Made by a program: the position numbers and the translations under genes. DNA of 64,000 nucleotides from Pseudarthrobacter sp. GA104. GTDB taxonomy: Bacteria; Actinomycetota; Actinomycetes; Actinomycetales; Micrococcaceae. The notes under the pieces are model-generated. The model saw only the letters and a program-made list of their open reading frames with translations, was not told where the DNA came from and searched no databases. Location of the stretch: NCBI RefSeq assembly GCF_009741265.1, contig NZ_WOWL01000001.1, positions 4,464,001 to 4,528,000 of the forward strand, given 5' to 3'. Numbering within the stretch: position 1 is the first letter of the stretch; each line of letters starts with the position of its first letter. Positions 24,990 to 32,701 of this stretch are shown here, piece after piece.

Positions 24990-26045
24990 GTGACTTCACA
25001 GGTTTCCGCACCGTCCGGCAATTCTTGGCCCCGCCTGATCTCCGCCTTGATCGGCGGTGCTGACCTGACAGCGGACAACACCTCCTGGGCGATGGACACC
25101 ATCATGTCGGGGGAGGCCACGCCCGCCCAGATTGCCGGATTCCTGGTGGCCCTCAGCTCCAAAGGCGAAACAGTTGAGGAGCTTTCGGGCCTGGTGGCGG
25201 CCATGCTTGCCCATGCCAGGCCTGTGAGCATCTCCGGCGAGAAGCTGGACATCGTGGGCACCGGCGGAGACCAGTTGAACACGGTGAATATCTCCACGAT
25301 GGCAGCCCTTGTCGCGGCGGGGGCCGGTGCCAAGGTGGTCAAGCATGGCAACCGGGCCGCGTCGTCGTCGTCCGGCTCTGCAGACGTACTCGAAGCCTTG
25401 GGCGTGCGGCTCGACCTGACCATCGAGGAGGTGGCGCGCAACGCCGAAGAGGCCGGAATCACGTTCTGCTTTGCGCAGGTGTTCCACCCCTCATTCCGCC
25501 ACACCGCCGTTCCCCGGCGCGAGCTGGCTATTCCCACCGCTTTCAACTTCCTCGGCCCCCTCACCAACCCTGCCAACGTGCAGGCCTCAGCGGTCGGCGT
25601 CGCAAACGCCAGGATGGCGCCGCTGGTAGCCGGCGTGCTGGCGCAGCGGGGGAGCAGGGGCCTGGTATTCCGCGGCAACGACGGCCTGGACGAGCTCACC
25701 ACCACGGGTCCGTCCACAGTGTGGGAGATCCGTGATGGCCGGGTGACAGAGCTGACTTTCTCTCCGGAGGACCTGGGCATCCGCCTTGCCACCGTGGAAC
25801 AGCTGCGGGGTGGAAACGCAGAGGTAAACGCAGCCGTTGTCCGCGAGGTCCTCGCCGGCAAGGCAGGCCCGGCCAGGGACGCCGTCCTGGTCAATGCGGC
25901 GGCTGGGCTGGTGGCCTTCGACGAATCGGCCGAGGGCCCCTTCCTTGACCGGATGCGGAAGGCTTTTGCCCGCGCTGCCGAATCCATTGATACCGGGGCC
26001 GCCGCAGCCGTCCTTGGGAAGTGGGTCTCGCTCACCGCCCGGTGA
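24990..26045 (+). CDS. trpD: Anthranilate phosphoribosyltransferase
   Basis: 351 residues. Joins anthranilate to PRPP in tryptophan synthesis. Visible are the PRPP loop GTGGDQLNTVNISTMAALV, the anthranilate/PRPP site KHGNRAASSSSGSADVLEALG, and FNFLGPLTNPA with RGNDGLDELTTTGPS. It stands alone, divergent from ctaE, away from other trp genes; the same ctaE-trpD neighbourhood occurs in mycobacteria. GTG start directly follows AGGAG, read here as a leaderless start from the TAGCAT at 24978. Confidence 0.95.
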   Translation: MTSQVSAPSGNSWPRLISALIGGADLTADNTSWAMDTIMSGEATPAQIAGFLVALSSKGETVEELSGLVAAMLAHARPVSISGEKLDIVGTGGDQLNTVNISTMAALVAAGAGAKVVKHGNRAASSSSGSADVLEALGVRLDLTIEEVARNAEEAGITFCFAQVFHPSFRHTAVPRRELAIPTAFNFLGPLTNPANVQASAVGVANARMAPLVAGVLAQRGSRGLVFRGNDGLDELTTTGPSTVWEIRDGRVTELTFSPEDLGIRLATVEQLRGGNAEVNAAVVREVLAGKAGPARDAVLVNAAAGLVAFDESAEGPFLDRMRKAFARAAESIDTGAAAAVLGKWVSLTAR

Positions 26046-26066
26046 GCCAGGTCAGTTGCCTACTGG

Positions 26067-26348
26067 CTACTGCTCAAAGCCCAGCGAGAACGCCGCGTCC
26101 AGGTCGTGCTGCGAATATGCGCGGAAGGCAATGTGGGTTGTGGTGTGGACCACGGCAGGGACCTTGGAAAGCCTGTCCGCGATGACGTCCGCCAGATCCT
26201 CGTGCCGGTGGACCCGAGCCACGGCAATGAGATCCCATTCTCCGGTTACGGAATAAACCTCGCTGATCCCCTCGATCGAGGAGATTTCCTCGGCAGTTTC
26301 AGGGATGCGGGCAGCGTCGGTCTTGATCAGGACAAATGCAGTGATCAC
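26067..26348 (-). CDS. Stand-alone Lrp/AsnC ligand-binding (RAM) domain protein
   Basis: 93 residues, a RAM domain with no DNA-binding helix-turn-helix: ITAFVLIKTDAARIPETAEEISSIEGISEVYSVTGEWDLIAVARVHRHEDLADVIADRLSKVPAVVHTTTHIAFRAY. Such proteins bind amino acids and can associate with full-length Lrp-family regulators; role here unknown. The open frame reaches 26444, but GTG at 26348 has GGAAGGG 6 nt upstream and gives exactly one domain, so it is preferred. It lies downstream of a DUF3054 gene and convergent with trpD. Confidence 0.85.
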   Translation of the reverse strand: MITAFVLIKTDAARIPETAEEISSIEGISEVYSVTGEWDLIAVARVHRHEDLADVIADRLSKVPAVVHTTTHIAFRAYSQHDLDAAFSLGFEQ

Positions 26349-26456
26349 GTTGAACCCTTCCGGATCTGTTGCGCCGTAGCAGTGCCCGGCAAGCTTCTGC
26401 TGCCAGCCTATTACATTGGCAGTTGCGCGCGGCCGGACCGTCATGTGCCGGCCTGT

Positions 26457-26858
26457 TCACGCACGGCGGCGGCGCCTGAACCCCGCCAGCAGCACGCGGT
26501 AGCCAAGCAGCAGGACCCCCAGGCTGACCAAAGCCACTATGACAAACGGGAGCACCACGGCCTGGCCGGTCAGGGCGCGCAGCACCATCCCTCCCGCCAC
26601 GCTGCCGAGCCAAACGGCGAGGCCGGTGCGCCGTACCGAGAGGGGTTGCCGCCATGCCCTCGCAATGATCCAGCCCAGCGCAGCACCCGCCAGGAACGGC
26701 CAGGCGGTCAGGAACACACCGGTCACCACATCGCCGCGCTGGTGGGCGTCACGTCCGACGGCGGCGAACACCAGAATCATGACGGCGTCGGTCGCCGCGG
26801 CTGCCAGAGTCAGGCGGAAGGCGTGCGGTTTTGCGGTCTTCATGTTGCGGGAAGTCAT
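26457..26858 (-). CDS. DUF3054 membrane protein
   Basis: 133 residues with four hydrophobic segments (about 16-34, 45-66, 77-96, 100-120) and an arginine-rich end (FRRRRRA). Matches the actinobacterial DUF3054 family of small integral membrane proteins, function unknown. ATG start with no Shine-Dalgarno, 7 nt after TAAGCT, so probably leaderless. The Lrp-like gene follows 108 nt downstream and may be co-transcribed. Confidence 0.82.
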   Translation of the reverse strand: MTSRNMKTAKPHAFRLTLAAAATDAVMILVFAAVGRDAHQRGDVVTGVFLTAWPFLAGAALGWIIARAWRQPLSVRRTGLAVWLGSVAGGMVLRALTGQAVVLPFVIVALVSLGVLLLGYRVLLAGFRRRRRA

Positions 26859-26865
26859 GGATCCG

Positions 26866-26871
26866 AGCTTA
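26866..26871 (-). promoter_or_regulatory. -10 element of the DUF3054 gene
   Basis: TAAGCT on the minus strand, 7 nt before ATG at 26858; leaderless geometry. Confidence 0.5.
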
Positions 26872-26930
26872 ACGCCGGCCGTTGTGTGCCGTGGACCGCG
26901 GCATTAGGCTCAAGCCGGAAGGGAGCCACC

Positions 26931-27404
26931 ATGCCACGAAAGATCGGGACCTGCCTCTGGTTCGAAAACCAGGCGGAAGAAGCGGCACAGTTCTACACTT
27001 CGGTTTTCGACGATTCAAGAATCCTCAATGTTTCGCGGTTCGGTGAGGGCGGACCGGGCGCGGCAGGCGAAGCAATCGCCGTCGACTTTGAACTCGAAGG
27101 ACGGGGGTTCACTGCCCTGAATGGTGCCCGGGGATCCACCTTCACTGAGGCTGTTTCGTTCGTGGTGGACTGCGAGGACCAGTCCGCGGTGGACCGGTAC
27201 TGGGCAGCCCTGACCGACGGCGGCTCAGAAAGCCAGTGCGGATGGCTAAAGGACCGTTTCGGTTTGTCCTGGCAGGTCATACCCTCAATCCTGCCGTCCT
27301 TGATCGCGGGACCCGACCCCCAAGGATCTCAGCGGGCCATGCAGGCAATGCTGGGGATGCGCAAGCTGGACATCGCCGAACTGCAGAAAGCCTATGACGG
27401 GTGA
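26931..27404 (+). CDS. VOC family protein (PhnB-like)
   Basis: 157 residues. Vicinal-oxygen-chelate fold of the PhnB / 3-demethylubiquinone-9 3-methyltransferase-like type: PRKIGTCLWFENQAEEAAQFYTSVF at the start, FTALNGARGSTFTEAVSFVVDCEDQSAVDRYWAALTDGGSESQCGWLKDRFGLSWQVIP in the middle. Despite the name, these are usually not methyltransferases and substrates are mostly unknown. ATG start has GGAAGGGAG 5-6 nt upstream; the open frame further up is chance. Confidence 0.88.
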   Translation: MPRKIGTCLWFENQAEEAAQFYTSVFDDSRILNVSRFGEGGPGAAGEAIAVDFELEGRGFTALNGARGSTFTEAVSFVVDCEDQSAVDRYWAALTDGGSESQCGWLKDRFGLSWQVIPSILPSLIAGPDPQGSQRAMQAMLGMRKLDIAELQKAYDG

Positions 27405-27467
27405 CCTTGCCGGGAAATCCGCAGTAATCTCCGGCCGGCTGCCGAACTATCCGCTGCTGGAGGCCCT

Positions 27468-27617
27468 GTGAACAAGCCACTGTGGATCTGTTGCCTCGTT
27501 GGCGGTGCTGTTGGAATTACCCTTGGGCTCGCGGTTTTTGACAGTCCGTTGCTTGGTTTTGCACTGGGACTTGGGATCGGGGCCATGGTTGGCGCCGGGA
27601 TCGGGTCCAGGCGCTAG
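27468..27617 (+). CDS. Small glycine-rich membrane protein (49 aa)
   Basis: 49 residues starting VNKPLWICCLVGG and ending GAGIGSRR. Two hydrophobic stretches are joined by FDSPLL; the second repeats glycine every few residues (GFALGLGIGAMVGAGIG), a glycine-zipper-like pattern that could pack helices in the membrane. GTG start with GGAGG 4 nt upstream. It lies 63 nt after the VOC gene on the same strand. No family recognised; could be a small hypothetical that is usually not annotated. Confidence 0.55.
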   Translation: MNKPLWICCLVGGAVGITLGLAVFDSPLLGFALGLGIGAMVGAGIGSRR

Positions 27618-27760
27618 ATTCCGTCCGGGTTGCCTCCGCTTCGGAGAGGGACCTCTCCCTTAGGAAGTATGGGGATGGCCCCATTGACAGGACCGACCGT
27701 CCTGAGGATGCTCATTCGTACCATCCATCACACGTTTTGTTGAACCGAAATCAGGTTCCC

Positions 27761-28552
27761 ATGGGCGCCGACGGCTATGGAGAATTGAAACTGGAACTGC
27801 TCGGGTCCTGGCGTCTCTGCCGGGACGGCGTGGTTGTGCACGTTGCGACGCGTCAGCAGCGGCTGATCGCGGCGCTGGCCATCAAGGGTCCGCTTCTCCG
27901 TAACTACCTCGTCGGCTTGTTGTGGCCCGAGTATCCGGATTCCAAGGCGTTGGAGAGCCTGCGCGTCAGTGTGCATCTGATTTCCCGCCAAGTGCCCGGG
28001 CTGATCGTCAATGAGGGCCGGATGCTGTACCTCAGCGACGACGTGGATGTCGACCTAAGGCGGGTCCGGCTTCAGGCCAGGGCCCTGGGCGGTGCAGGGC
28101 TGCAGGCCGACCCTGCATCCCTGCTGGACGGACTACATGACGCGCAGCTGCTTCCCGGCTGGTACGAGGACTGGATGATGGTTGAACAGAGTCGGCTGCA
28201 GCAGGACCGCTTACGGGCTTACGTAGCCATCGCTTCGCATGCACTTGCCGTGGGGGACACCGGTACGGCAGAGGCAGCCGCCGAGGCGGCGGTGGAGATC
28301 GAGCCGCTCTATGAGACTGCCGTCAGTCTCCTTATCCAGGCTGAATTGCAGCACGGCAATCCCGCCGCCGCGCTCAGGGCTTACGAACGCTACCGGAAGC
28401 AGCTTGGGGAAGACATGGGTCTACTGCCTTCGGAATCGGTAAGCGGGCTTCTCACGGGGCCCCTCGAGCGTCGGCCAGGTTTGGGGACGGAACGGTCAGT
28501 TCCGCCCGGTCACCCCTGGCTGAGCGGCCAGCCAGCGCTTGACCACGCTTAG
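27761..28552 (+). CDS. SARP-like transcriptional regulator (winged helix plus BTAD)
   Basis: 263 residues. N-terminal OmpR-type winged helix (about 8-95; LKLELLGSWRLCRDGVVVHVATRQQRLIAALAIKG, then ESLRVSVHLISRQ) followed by a bacterial transcriptional activation domain of TPR-like helices (about 100-235; ETAVSLLIQAELQHGNPAAALRAYERYRKQLGEDMGLLPS). No ATPase domain follows. SARPs usually activate antibiotic clusters; the type III PKS operon lies 3 kb downstream, but no link is shown. ATG at 27761 is chosen over the upstream TTG at 27737; the Shine-Dalgarno is weak. The last 57 nt overlap the opposite-strand gene. Confidence 0.8.
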   Translation: MGADGYGELKLELLGSWRLCRDGVVVHVATRQQRLIAALAIKGPLLRNYLVGLLWPEYPDSKALESLRVSVHLISRQVPGLIVNEGRMLYLSDDVDVDLRRVRLQARALGGAGLQADPASLLDGLHDAQLLPGWYEDWMMVEQSRLQQDRLRAYVAIASHALAVGDTGTAEAAAEAAVEIEPLYETAVSLLIQAELQHGNPAAALRAYERYRKQLGEDMGLLPSESVSGLLTGPLERRPGLGTERSVPPGHPWLSGQPALDHA

Positions 28553-28756
28553 GACCTCCGCGGGGTCGGCTGTGGCCACGGTGCTTTGAGTGCTGCTGGG
28601 AGTCTGTCCGTAGGTTATCCTCGCGCGGAACCCCTGTGGGTGGCCGGGCTCCTGCCAGGTCCGAATGACCATGAAGCCGGCGGAGGGGGGCTCCTGCTCT
28701 GGTCCCTGGTCGCCCGCGGGCTCGGACCAATGGTGGTCTTGCATCACCGCGGTCAC
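28496..28756 (-). CDS. Small hypothetical protein (86 aa)
   Basis: Up to 86 residues. The part GFMVIRTWQEPGHPQGFRARITYGQTP, then STVATADPAEVLSVVKRWLAAQPGV, looks like a real small alpha/beta domain ending in a helix, and its composition is unlike the chance frames here. Function unknown. Start uncertain: GTG at 28756, GTG at 28747 or ATG at 28744 all lie near GGGAGAGG. The 3' end overlaps the SARP-like gene tail-to-tail by 57 nt. Confidence 0.6.
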   Translation of the reverse strand: MTAVMQDHHWSEPAGDQGPEQEPPSAGFMVIRTWQEPGHPQGFRARITYGQTPSSTQSTVATADPAEVLSVVKRWLAAQPGVTGRN

Positions 28757-29127
28757 CTCTCCCGTCCTGGCTCAATGATTGTGGGAAGGTCCAGGCTTCT
28801 GCCGCGCCGATCCCTTGGCCGCCAGAGGTGCCCTCCATTGAATGGAGGCTTTCCTCTTGGTTCCTTTGATCTTGGTGGAGGAAAATCAGGAGTTGGCTCG
28901 CGTTTCCGAAATATTGACGCAAGATTAGTCCTGCCCGGCGGGGCTCCCGCCCCCGTACACCGCTGAGCCGTTAACCCCCACGGCACCGGCACTGGGACCC
29001 GCGGGGCGCGGCGGAGGAACCGGCAGCAGTAACGCTGCGGTAACGCCGCGGATGGTCCAATCGGCCAAGACCCGTACGCTGCAAGGCGCACGGCAGAGTC
29101 CTGATCTGTTGCCTAAGGAGGGACAGT
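28757..29127. other. 371-nt intergenic region upstream of the PGAP1-like gene
   Basis: No convincing gene. A compact palindrome CCTCCATT-G-AATGGAGG (28832-28848) precedes a pyrimidine run and may be a small terminator. Two adjacent 11-bp direct repeats, TAACGCTGCGG and TAACGCCGCGG (29030-29051), lie 76 nt before the next start and could be activator sites. AAGGAGGG (29114-29122) is the Shine-Dalgarno of the downstream gene. Confidence 0.5.
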
Positions 29128-30711
29128 ATGGGGTTCCCCGGTGACGACGGCCGGCTGCCCGTGATCTACGTCCGGGGCTTCGCCGGAACAGGCACCGCCG
29201 TCAATACCGCCGTCGATGACCCGTTCTACGGCTTCAGCCAGGGCTCTGTGCACGTCAGGGCTGACAGCAATGGCCGGGCGAAGTTCCACCAGTTCGAGTC
29301 TCCGATGCTGCGGCTGGTGAGCGACCATAAGTACGAGGTCCCTGTCCACGGTGACCAATGGGCCTTTCTGAACAGCGCGGACGCCGGCTCGGTGAACCCG
29401 GCGTCGGTGTGGATCCACCGCTTCTACGACGTGTCAGCAGATACCTTTGGCGCGGACCCGGAAAACTTCTCCTTCGAGGATGCGGCACGCGACCTGTTCA
29501 AGCTGATCAAGCTTGTGCTGGAGAAGACCGGCGCGCCCAAGGTCTTCCTGGTGGCCCATTCCATGGGCGGGCTGATCTGCCGCTCGCTTCTGCAACGGGT
29601 CATCCCGGAAAGCCTCGCCGGGCAGGACGGCAATATTGACCCCGCCGCGGGAGCCGGATTTGTTGCCAGGGTCTTTACCTACGCAACGCCGCACGGTGGA
29701 ATCCGTTTCGCTATCGGTTTTGGCCTGCTGGAGAAGATTCGCGACGCCACGGGGCTCCAGGGCGCGGATATTTTTGGCCCTGACCGGATGTACGAGTACC
29801 TCACCCCTCCTGCCCTCAGGAGGACGCTGACGCGCGATCAATTCATCGCAACCGAGATGCCCGAGGAGGGCTTCCCGGTTGACGAACTGTTCTGCCTCGT
29901 CGGTTCCAATCCGGAGGACTACGATGTGGCCCTGGGCCTGTCCTCCAAGGCGGTGGGTGCCCGCAGTGACGGGCTGGTCCAGATCGACAACGCTGCAGTC
30001 CGGGGCGCGCCGCTGGCCGTAGTGCACCGCAGCCACAGCGGACGGTACGGAATCGTCAACTCGGAGGAGGGCTACCAGAACCTCCAGCGCTTCCTCTTCG
30101 GCGACCTTAAGGTCGAGGTGGAGCTGGTCGGCTTCACGGTCGGCAGGGACGCTCCTGCCGACGTCGAATTCCAGCTTGACGTCGCGCTGGCCATCAGGGG
30201 ACTGCCGGTCATGGTCCACGAGCAGAGTGCGTCCCACTTCTGTCCGGTACAGATTGAGCACTGGCGGGAAGGGGACCCCATCGATTCTCCGGTTCCGCTG
30301 CTGACGACTTTCCTTTCCTCCAAGGCGCCACGGCCGCGTGTCGGCGGCAGGGTGGTACCCCGGCTTCGTCATGCGCTCCGGCTCCGGCTGATGTCCATCA
30401 GGGAGAAGGAGGGACACTTCTTCTTTGATGACCACCTGGAGCAGACCGAGGACTGGCAGGACACCCTGGTGGTTGACATCGAACCTCCCGCAAAAGACCG
30501 GCCGCTGCCGAGGGCATGGGCTGCCTGGAACAGCGTGATCCCGACGGCCCTTCGGGACTGGGAGCCGGGGGAGAGGGACCAGCTGAAGGACATAGACCCT
30601 ACCGTTCACCGCTGGAGCGGACGCATAGACGTCCCGGAGGCCTCCCGGGACCTGCTGGGACGGCATGCAGGGATCAACCTCACCGTGACCCCGAGAACCC
30701 TTTCATTCTGA
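29128..30711 (+). CDS. PGAP1/lipase-like alpha/beta hydrolase with C-terminal extension
   Basis: 527 residues. Residues 1-320 form an alpha/beta-hydrolase domain: LPVIYVRGFAGTG near the N-terminus, nucleophile elbow VAHSMGGLICRSLL (Ser about 150), FTYATPHGG, and a late histidine in VVHRSHSGRYGIVNSEEGYQNLQRFLFGDL. The ATPHGG and RSHSGRY elements match esterases acting on lipids or membrane anchors. The final ~200 residues (from VEVELVGFTV) are beta-rich and unrecognised. No signal peptide, so probably cytosolic. ATG with AAGGAGGG 6 nt upstream. A single-gene unit in the region near the dif-like site. Confidence 0.8.
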   Translation: MGFPGDDGRLPVIYVRGFAGTGTAVNTAVDDPFYGFSQGSVHVRADSNGRAKFHQFESPMLRLVSDHKYEVPVHGDQWAFLNSADAGSVNPASVWIHRFYDVSADTFGADPENFSFEDAARDLFKLIKLVLEKTGAPKVFLVAHSMGGLICRSLLQRVIPESLAGQDGNIDPAAGAGFVARVFTYATPHGGIRFAIGFGLLEKIRDATGLQGADIFGPDRMYEYLTPPALRRTLTRDQFIATEMPEEGFPVDELFCLVGSNPEDYDVALGLSSKAVGARSDGLVQIDNAAVRGAPLAVVHRSHSGRYGIVNSEEGYQNLQRFLFGDLKVEVELVGFTVGRDAPADVEFQLDVALAIRGLPVMVHEQSASHFCPVQIEHWREGDPIDSPVPLLTTFLSSKAPRPRVGGRVVPRLRHALRLRLMSIREKEGHFFFDDHLEQTEDWQDTLVVDIEPPAKDRPLPRAWAAWNSVIPTALRDWEPGERDQLKDIDPTVHRWSGRIDVPEASRDLLGRHAGINLTVTPRTLSF

Positions 30712-30783
30712 GACCGACCGCTTCAGCCGCAGGGGAGTGGTGCAGTTCCGCACGCACTGGTGCCTGCCGTCCGCGAGGGCGGG

Positions 30784-31265
30784 ATGCCAGAATTGGGCCA
30801 GATGCAGGTTGGGGGCTTTCGTGGACAGGAGGTGACGGTGGGCGGTTACACCTTCGTCGTGGTCAACGGCGCTGAGTGGCGGTTCGACCGCGAGGACGTC
30901 TTCGGAGCACTGCGGCGCGACCACATCGGCAGCCTCTTGAGCGCCGCGGTAGACGACTGGCGCGAGTAGGCTACTCGGACGCCTGGGATGTAGGGCAGCG
31001 ATGACCTCACCGCGTTCGTGATCAGCGCTCCGCCCGCGCCGATGATCGAATTGGTGGCCTGGGTGCGGGCCTTCGTGCCGGCGGACGTGGACCTGCTGCT
31101 TTTCGAAGACCAGCTTGCCTTCGATCCAGTTTTGCTGCCTCCTGGCATCACGCGGTGCGGAGCCGGTTCTTCCCTGATGCCTGGAGGGTGGAACAGTTGG
31201 GTGCGCCGGGGCCTCCGGTGCTGGCCGAACGCCTGGGGTCGACGAAGCCGCCCAAAGTTCCATGA
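30784..31265 (+). pseudogene. Frameshifted remnant of an unrecognised gene
   Basis: Protein-like sequence runs on through three frame changes. Frame 1 reads GGYTFVVVNGAEWRFDRED to DDWRE, then a TAG (30967-30969). Shifting frame at 30967 continues GYSDAWDVGQ to 30998. Removing one base at 30999 returns to frame 1 with DDLTAFVISAPPAPM and VPADVDLLLFEDQLAFDPVLL. Near 31150 it changes again to frame 3 with AVRSRFFPDAWRVEQLGAPG and stops at 31263-31265. The continuity of sensible protein suggests a decayed gene of about 150 residues; sequencing error is less likely with three events. Family not recognised. Confidence 0.65.
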
Positions 31266-31336
31266 AGCCCAACCCACGGAATTATCCGAACGTGAAGCAG
31301 GGCGTGCATCTCCCCATGGCAGGTGGACTCGACTCT

Positions 31337-31364
31337 ACTTGACATAATGTAGATTATCGGCGTT
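31337..31364 (-). other. dif: Candidate chromosomal dif site (XerCD recombination site)
   Basis: 28 bp in an AT-rich pocket: arm ACTTGACATAA, 6-bp centre TGTAGA, arm TTATCGGCGTT. Read on the minus strand it contains CCGATAAT, two variable bases, then ACATTATGTCAAGT. That is the form of the actinobacterial dif consensus; only the two outermost bases of one arm appear to differ. XerC and XerD bind the 11-bp arms and resolve chromosome dimers at the replication terminus. No integrase, transposase or plasmid gene is nearby, so a mobile-element Xer site is less likely. Confidence 0.82.
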
Positions 31365-31484
31365 ATGTGAGGTTACGGAAGCGTGGGTCCACCAGCGTGG
31401 GCGCACCCGCCGGATCGGACAACTCCGCAGGTCACCGGGCCGCCCACCGTTGCCTTATTCCAAGGGCTCGCTAAGAATGAACCA

Positions 31485-32696
31485 ATGACGGTCTACGTGC
31501 GTTCACTTGAAACTGCAGTTCCGAAAACGATGCTGATCCAGTCGGAAGCCCGGGACGTTTTTGCGGCCCAGCCTGGCCTGTCCAGGCTTGGTTCCCGGCT
31601 GGTGAACACGTGCTTCGATTCAGCGGCCATTGACACCCGCTTTACCGCCGTCGAGGAACTGACCAACGAGTTCCGCTCGGACGATCCGCAGTTCTACGAC
31701 CCCGCCACCGGCCTCCTCCTGAACCCCGGCACCAAAGCCCGGAATGAGATCTTCGGCCGGGAAGCCACCAAGCTCTTCGTCGAAGCCGCCCGCTCCGCCG
31801 TCAGCGCCTGCCCGGAACTCAATTTACTTGACATAACTCACCTGGTGACAGTCTCCTGCACGGGATTCTTCAATCCGGGGCCCGACTACAAAATCGTGCG
31901 GGAGCTCGGCCTGGATCCAGCGGTCCAGCGCTACCACCTCGGCTTCATGGGCTGCTATGCGGCCTTTCCCGCGCTGCGCGCAGCAAAGCTGTTCTGCGAA
32001 GCCGACCCCAACGCCGTGGTCCTGGTGGTCTGCGCGGAACTGTGCTCGCTGCACGTGCGTACTTCCAACGATCCGGACACCATCATGGGGTCAGCACTTT
32101 TCGCCGATGGTGCGGCAGCCGCCGTCGTCACTGCCCGGCAAGGCGCCGAAGACCATGCGCTGATGCAGCTGGACCATTTTGAAACAGTCCTCACTCCCGT
32201 CGGCGAGGACTCCATGGCCTGGAACATTGGCGACCACGGATTCGAAATGGTCCTGGGCAACTACGTCCCGCACATCATCGACGACCACATCGTCGGGGCA
32301 CTGGCGCCCCTCCTGGCGCGGGAACCGGAACTGGCAGCACTCCCCTACTCCTCCATCCGCCACTGGGCCATCCACCCGGGCGGCCGCAGCATCCTCGACA
32401 AAGTCGAGTCCAGGCTCGGCCTCACGCAGGAACAGCTGGTTCCGGCCCGCGAGGTCCTCCGCAATTACGGCAACATGAGCAGCGCTACTGTCCTGTTCGT
32501 CATCAAGCACATCCTGGAACAGGACCCGGAGCCGGGTGACGAACGGATCTGCTCCATGGCCTTCGGCCCCGGCCTCACTGTGGAAACGGCGGTCTTCACG
32601 AAACTGCGGCAAGCGCCGCGCACCACCCGGCCGGCGCACAACTCTCCAGAGGAACAGGTGCAGGAGGGGCTGCCGGTGGAAGCGCCGGTGGCCTGA
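31485..32696 (+). CDS. Type III polyketide synthase
   Basis: 403 residues, chalcone-synthase superfamily. The catalytic triad is visible: Cys in LGFMGCYAAFPAL, His in WAIHPGGRSILD, Asn in NYGNMSSATVLFV. Such enzymes extend an acyl-CoA starter with malonyl-CoA and cyclise to resorcinols, pyrones or naphthalenes. A methyltransferase gene starts 6 nt later and a flavin monooxygenase follows; the combination recalls the Streptomyces srs phenolic-lipid operon, so an alkylresorcinol or alkylquinone product is plausible. ATG at 31485 begins the conserved MTVYVRSLETAVP; no good Shine-Dalgarno is seen. The C-terminal ~25 residues are an extra tail. Confidence 0.92.
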   Translation: MTVYVRSLETAVPKTMLIQSEARDVFAAQPGLSRLGSRLVNTCFDSAAIDTRFTAVEELTNEFRSDDPQFYDPATGLLLNPGTKARNEIFGREATKLFVEAARSAVSACPELNLLDITHLVTVSCTGFFNPGPDYKIVRELGLDPAVQRYHLGFMGCYAAFPALRAAKLFCEADPNAVVLVVCAELCSLHVRTSNDPDTIMGSALFADGAAAAVVTARQGAEDHALMQLDHFETVLTPVGEDSMAWNIGDHGFEMVLGNYVPHIIDDHIVGALAPLLAREPELAALPYSSIRHWAIHPGGRSILDKVESRLGLTQEQLVPAREVLRNYGNMSSATVLFVIKHILEQDPEPGDERICSMAFGPGLTVETAVFTKLRQAPRTTRPAHNSPEEQVQEGLPVEAPVA

Positions 32697-32701
32697 TCCC
32701 C

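Noticed and set aside
31340..31370. Promoter for the PKS operon using TTGACA at 31339-31344
   Set aside because: The TTGACA lies inside the dif-like arm and the -10 candidate TTATGT is poor; the full 28-bp match to dif explains the AT-rich element better. A double use is possible but unsupported.
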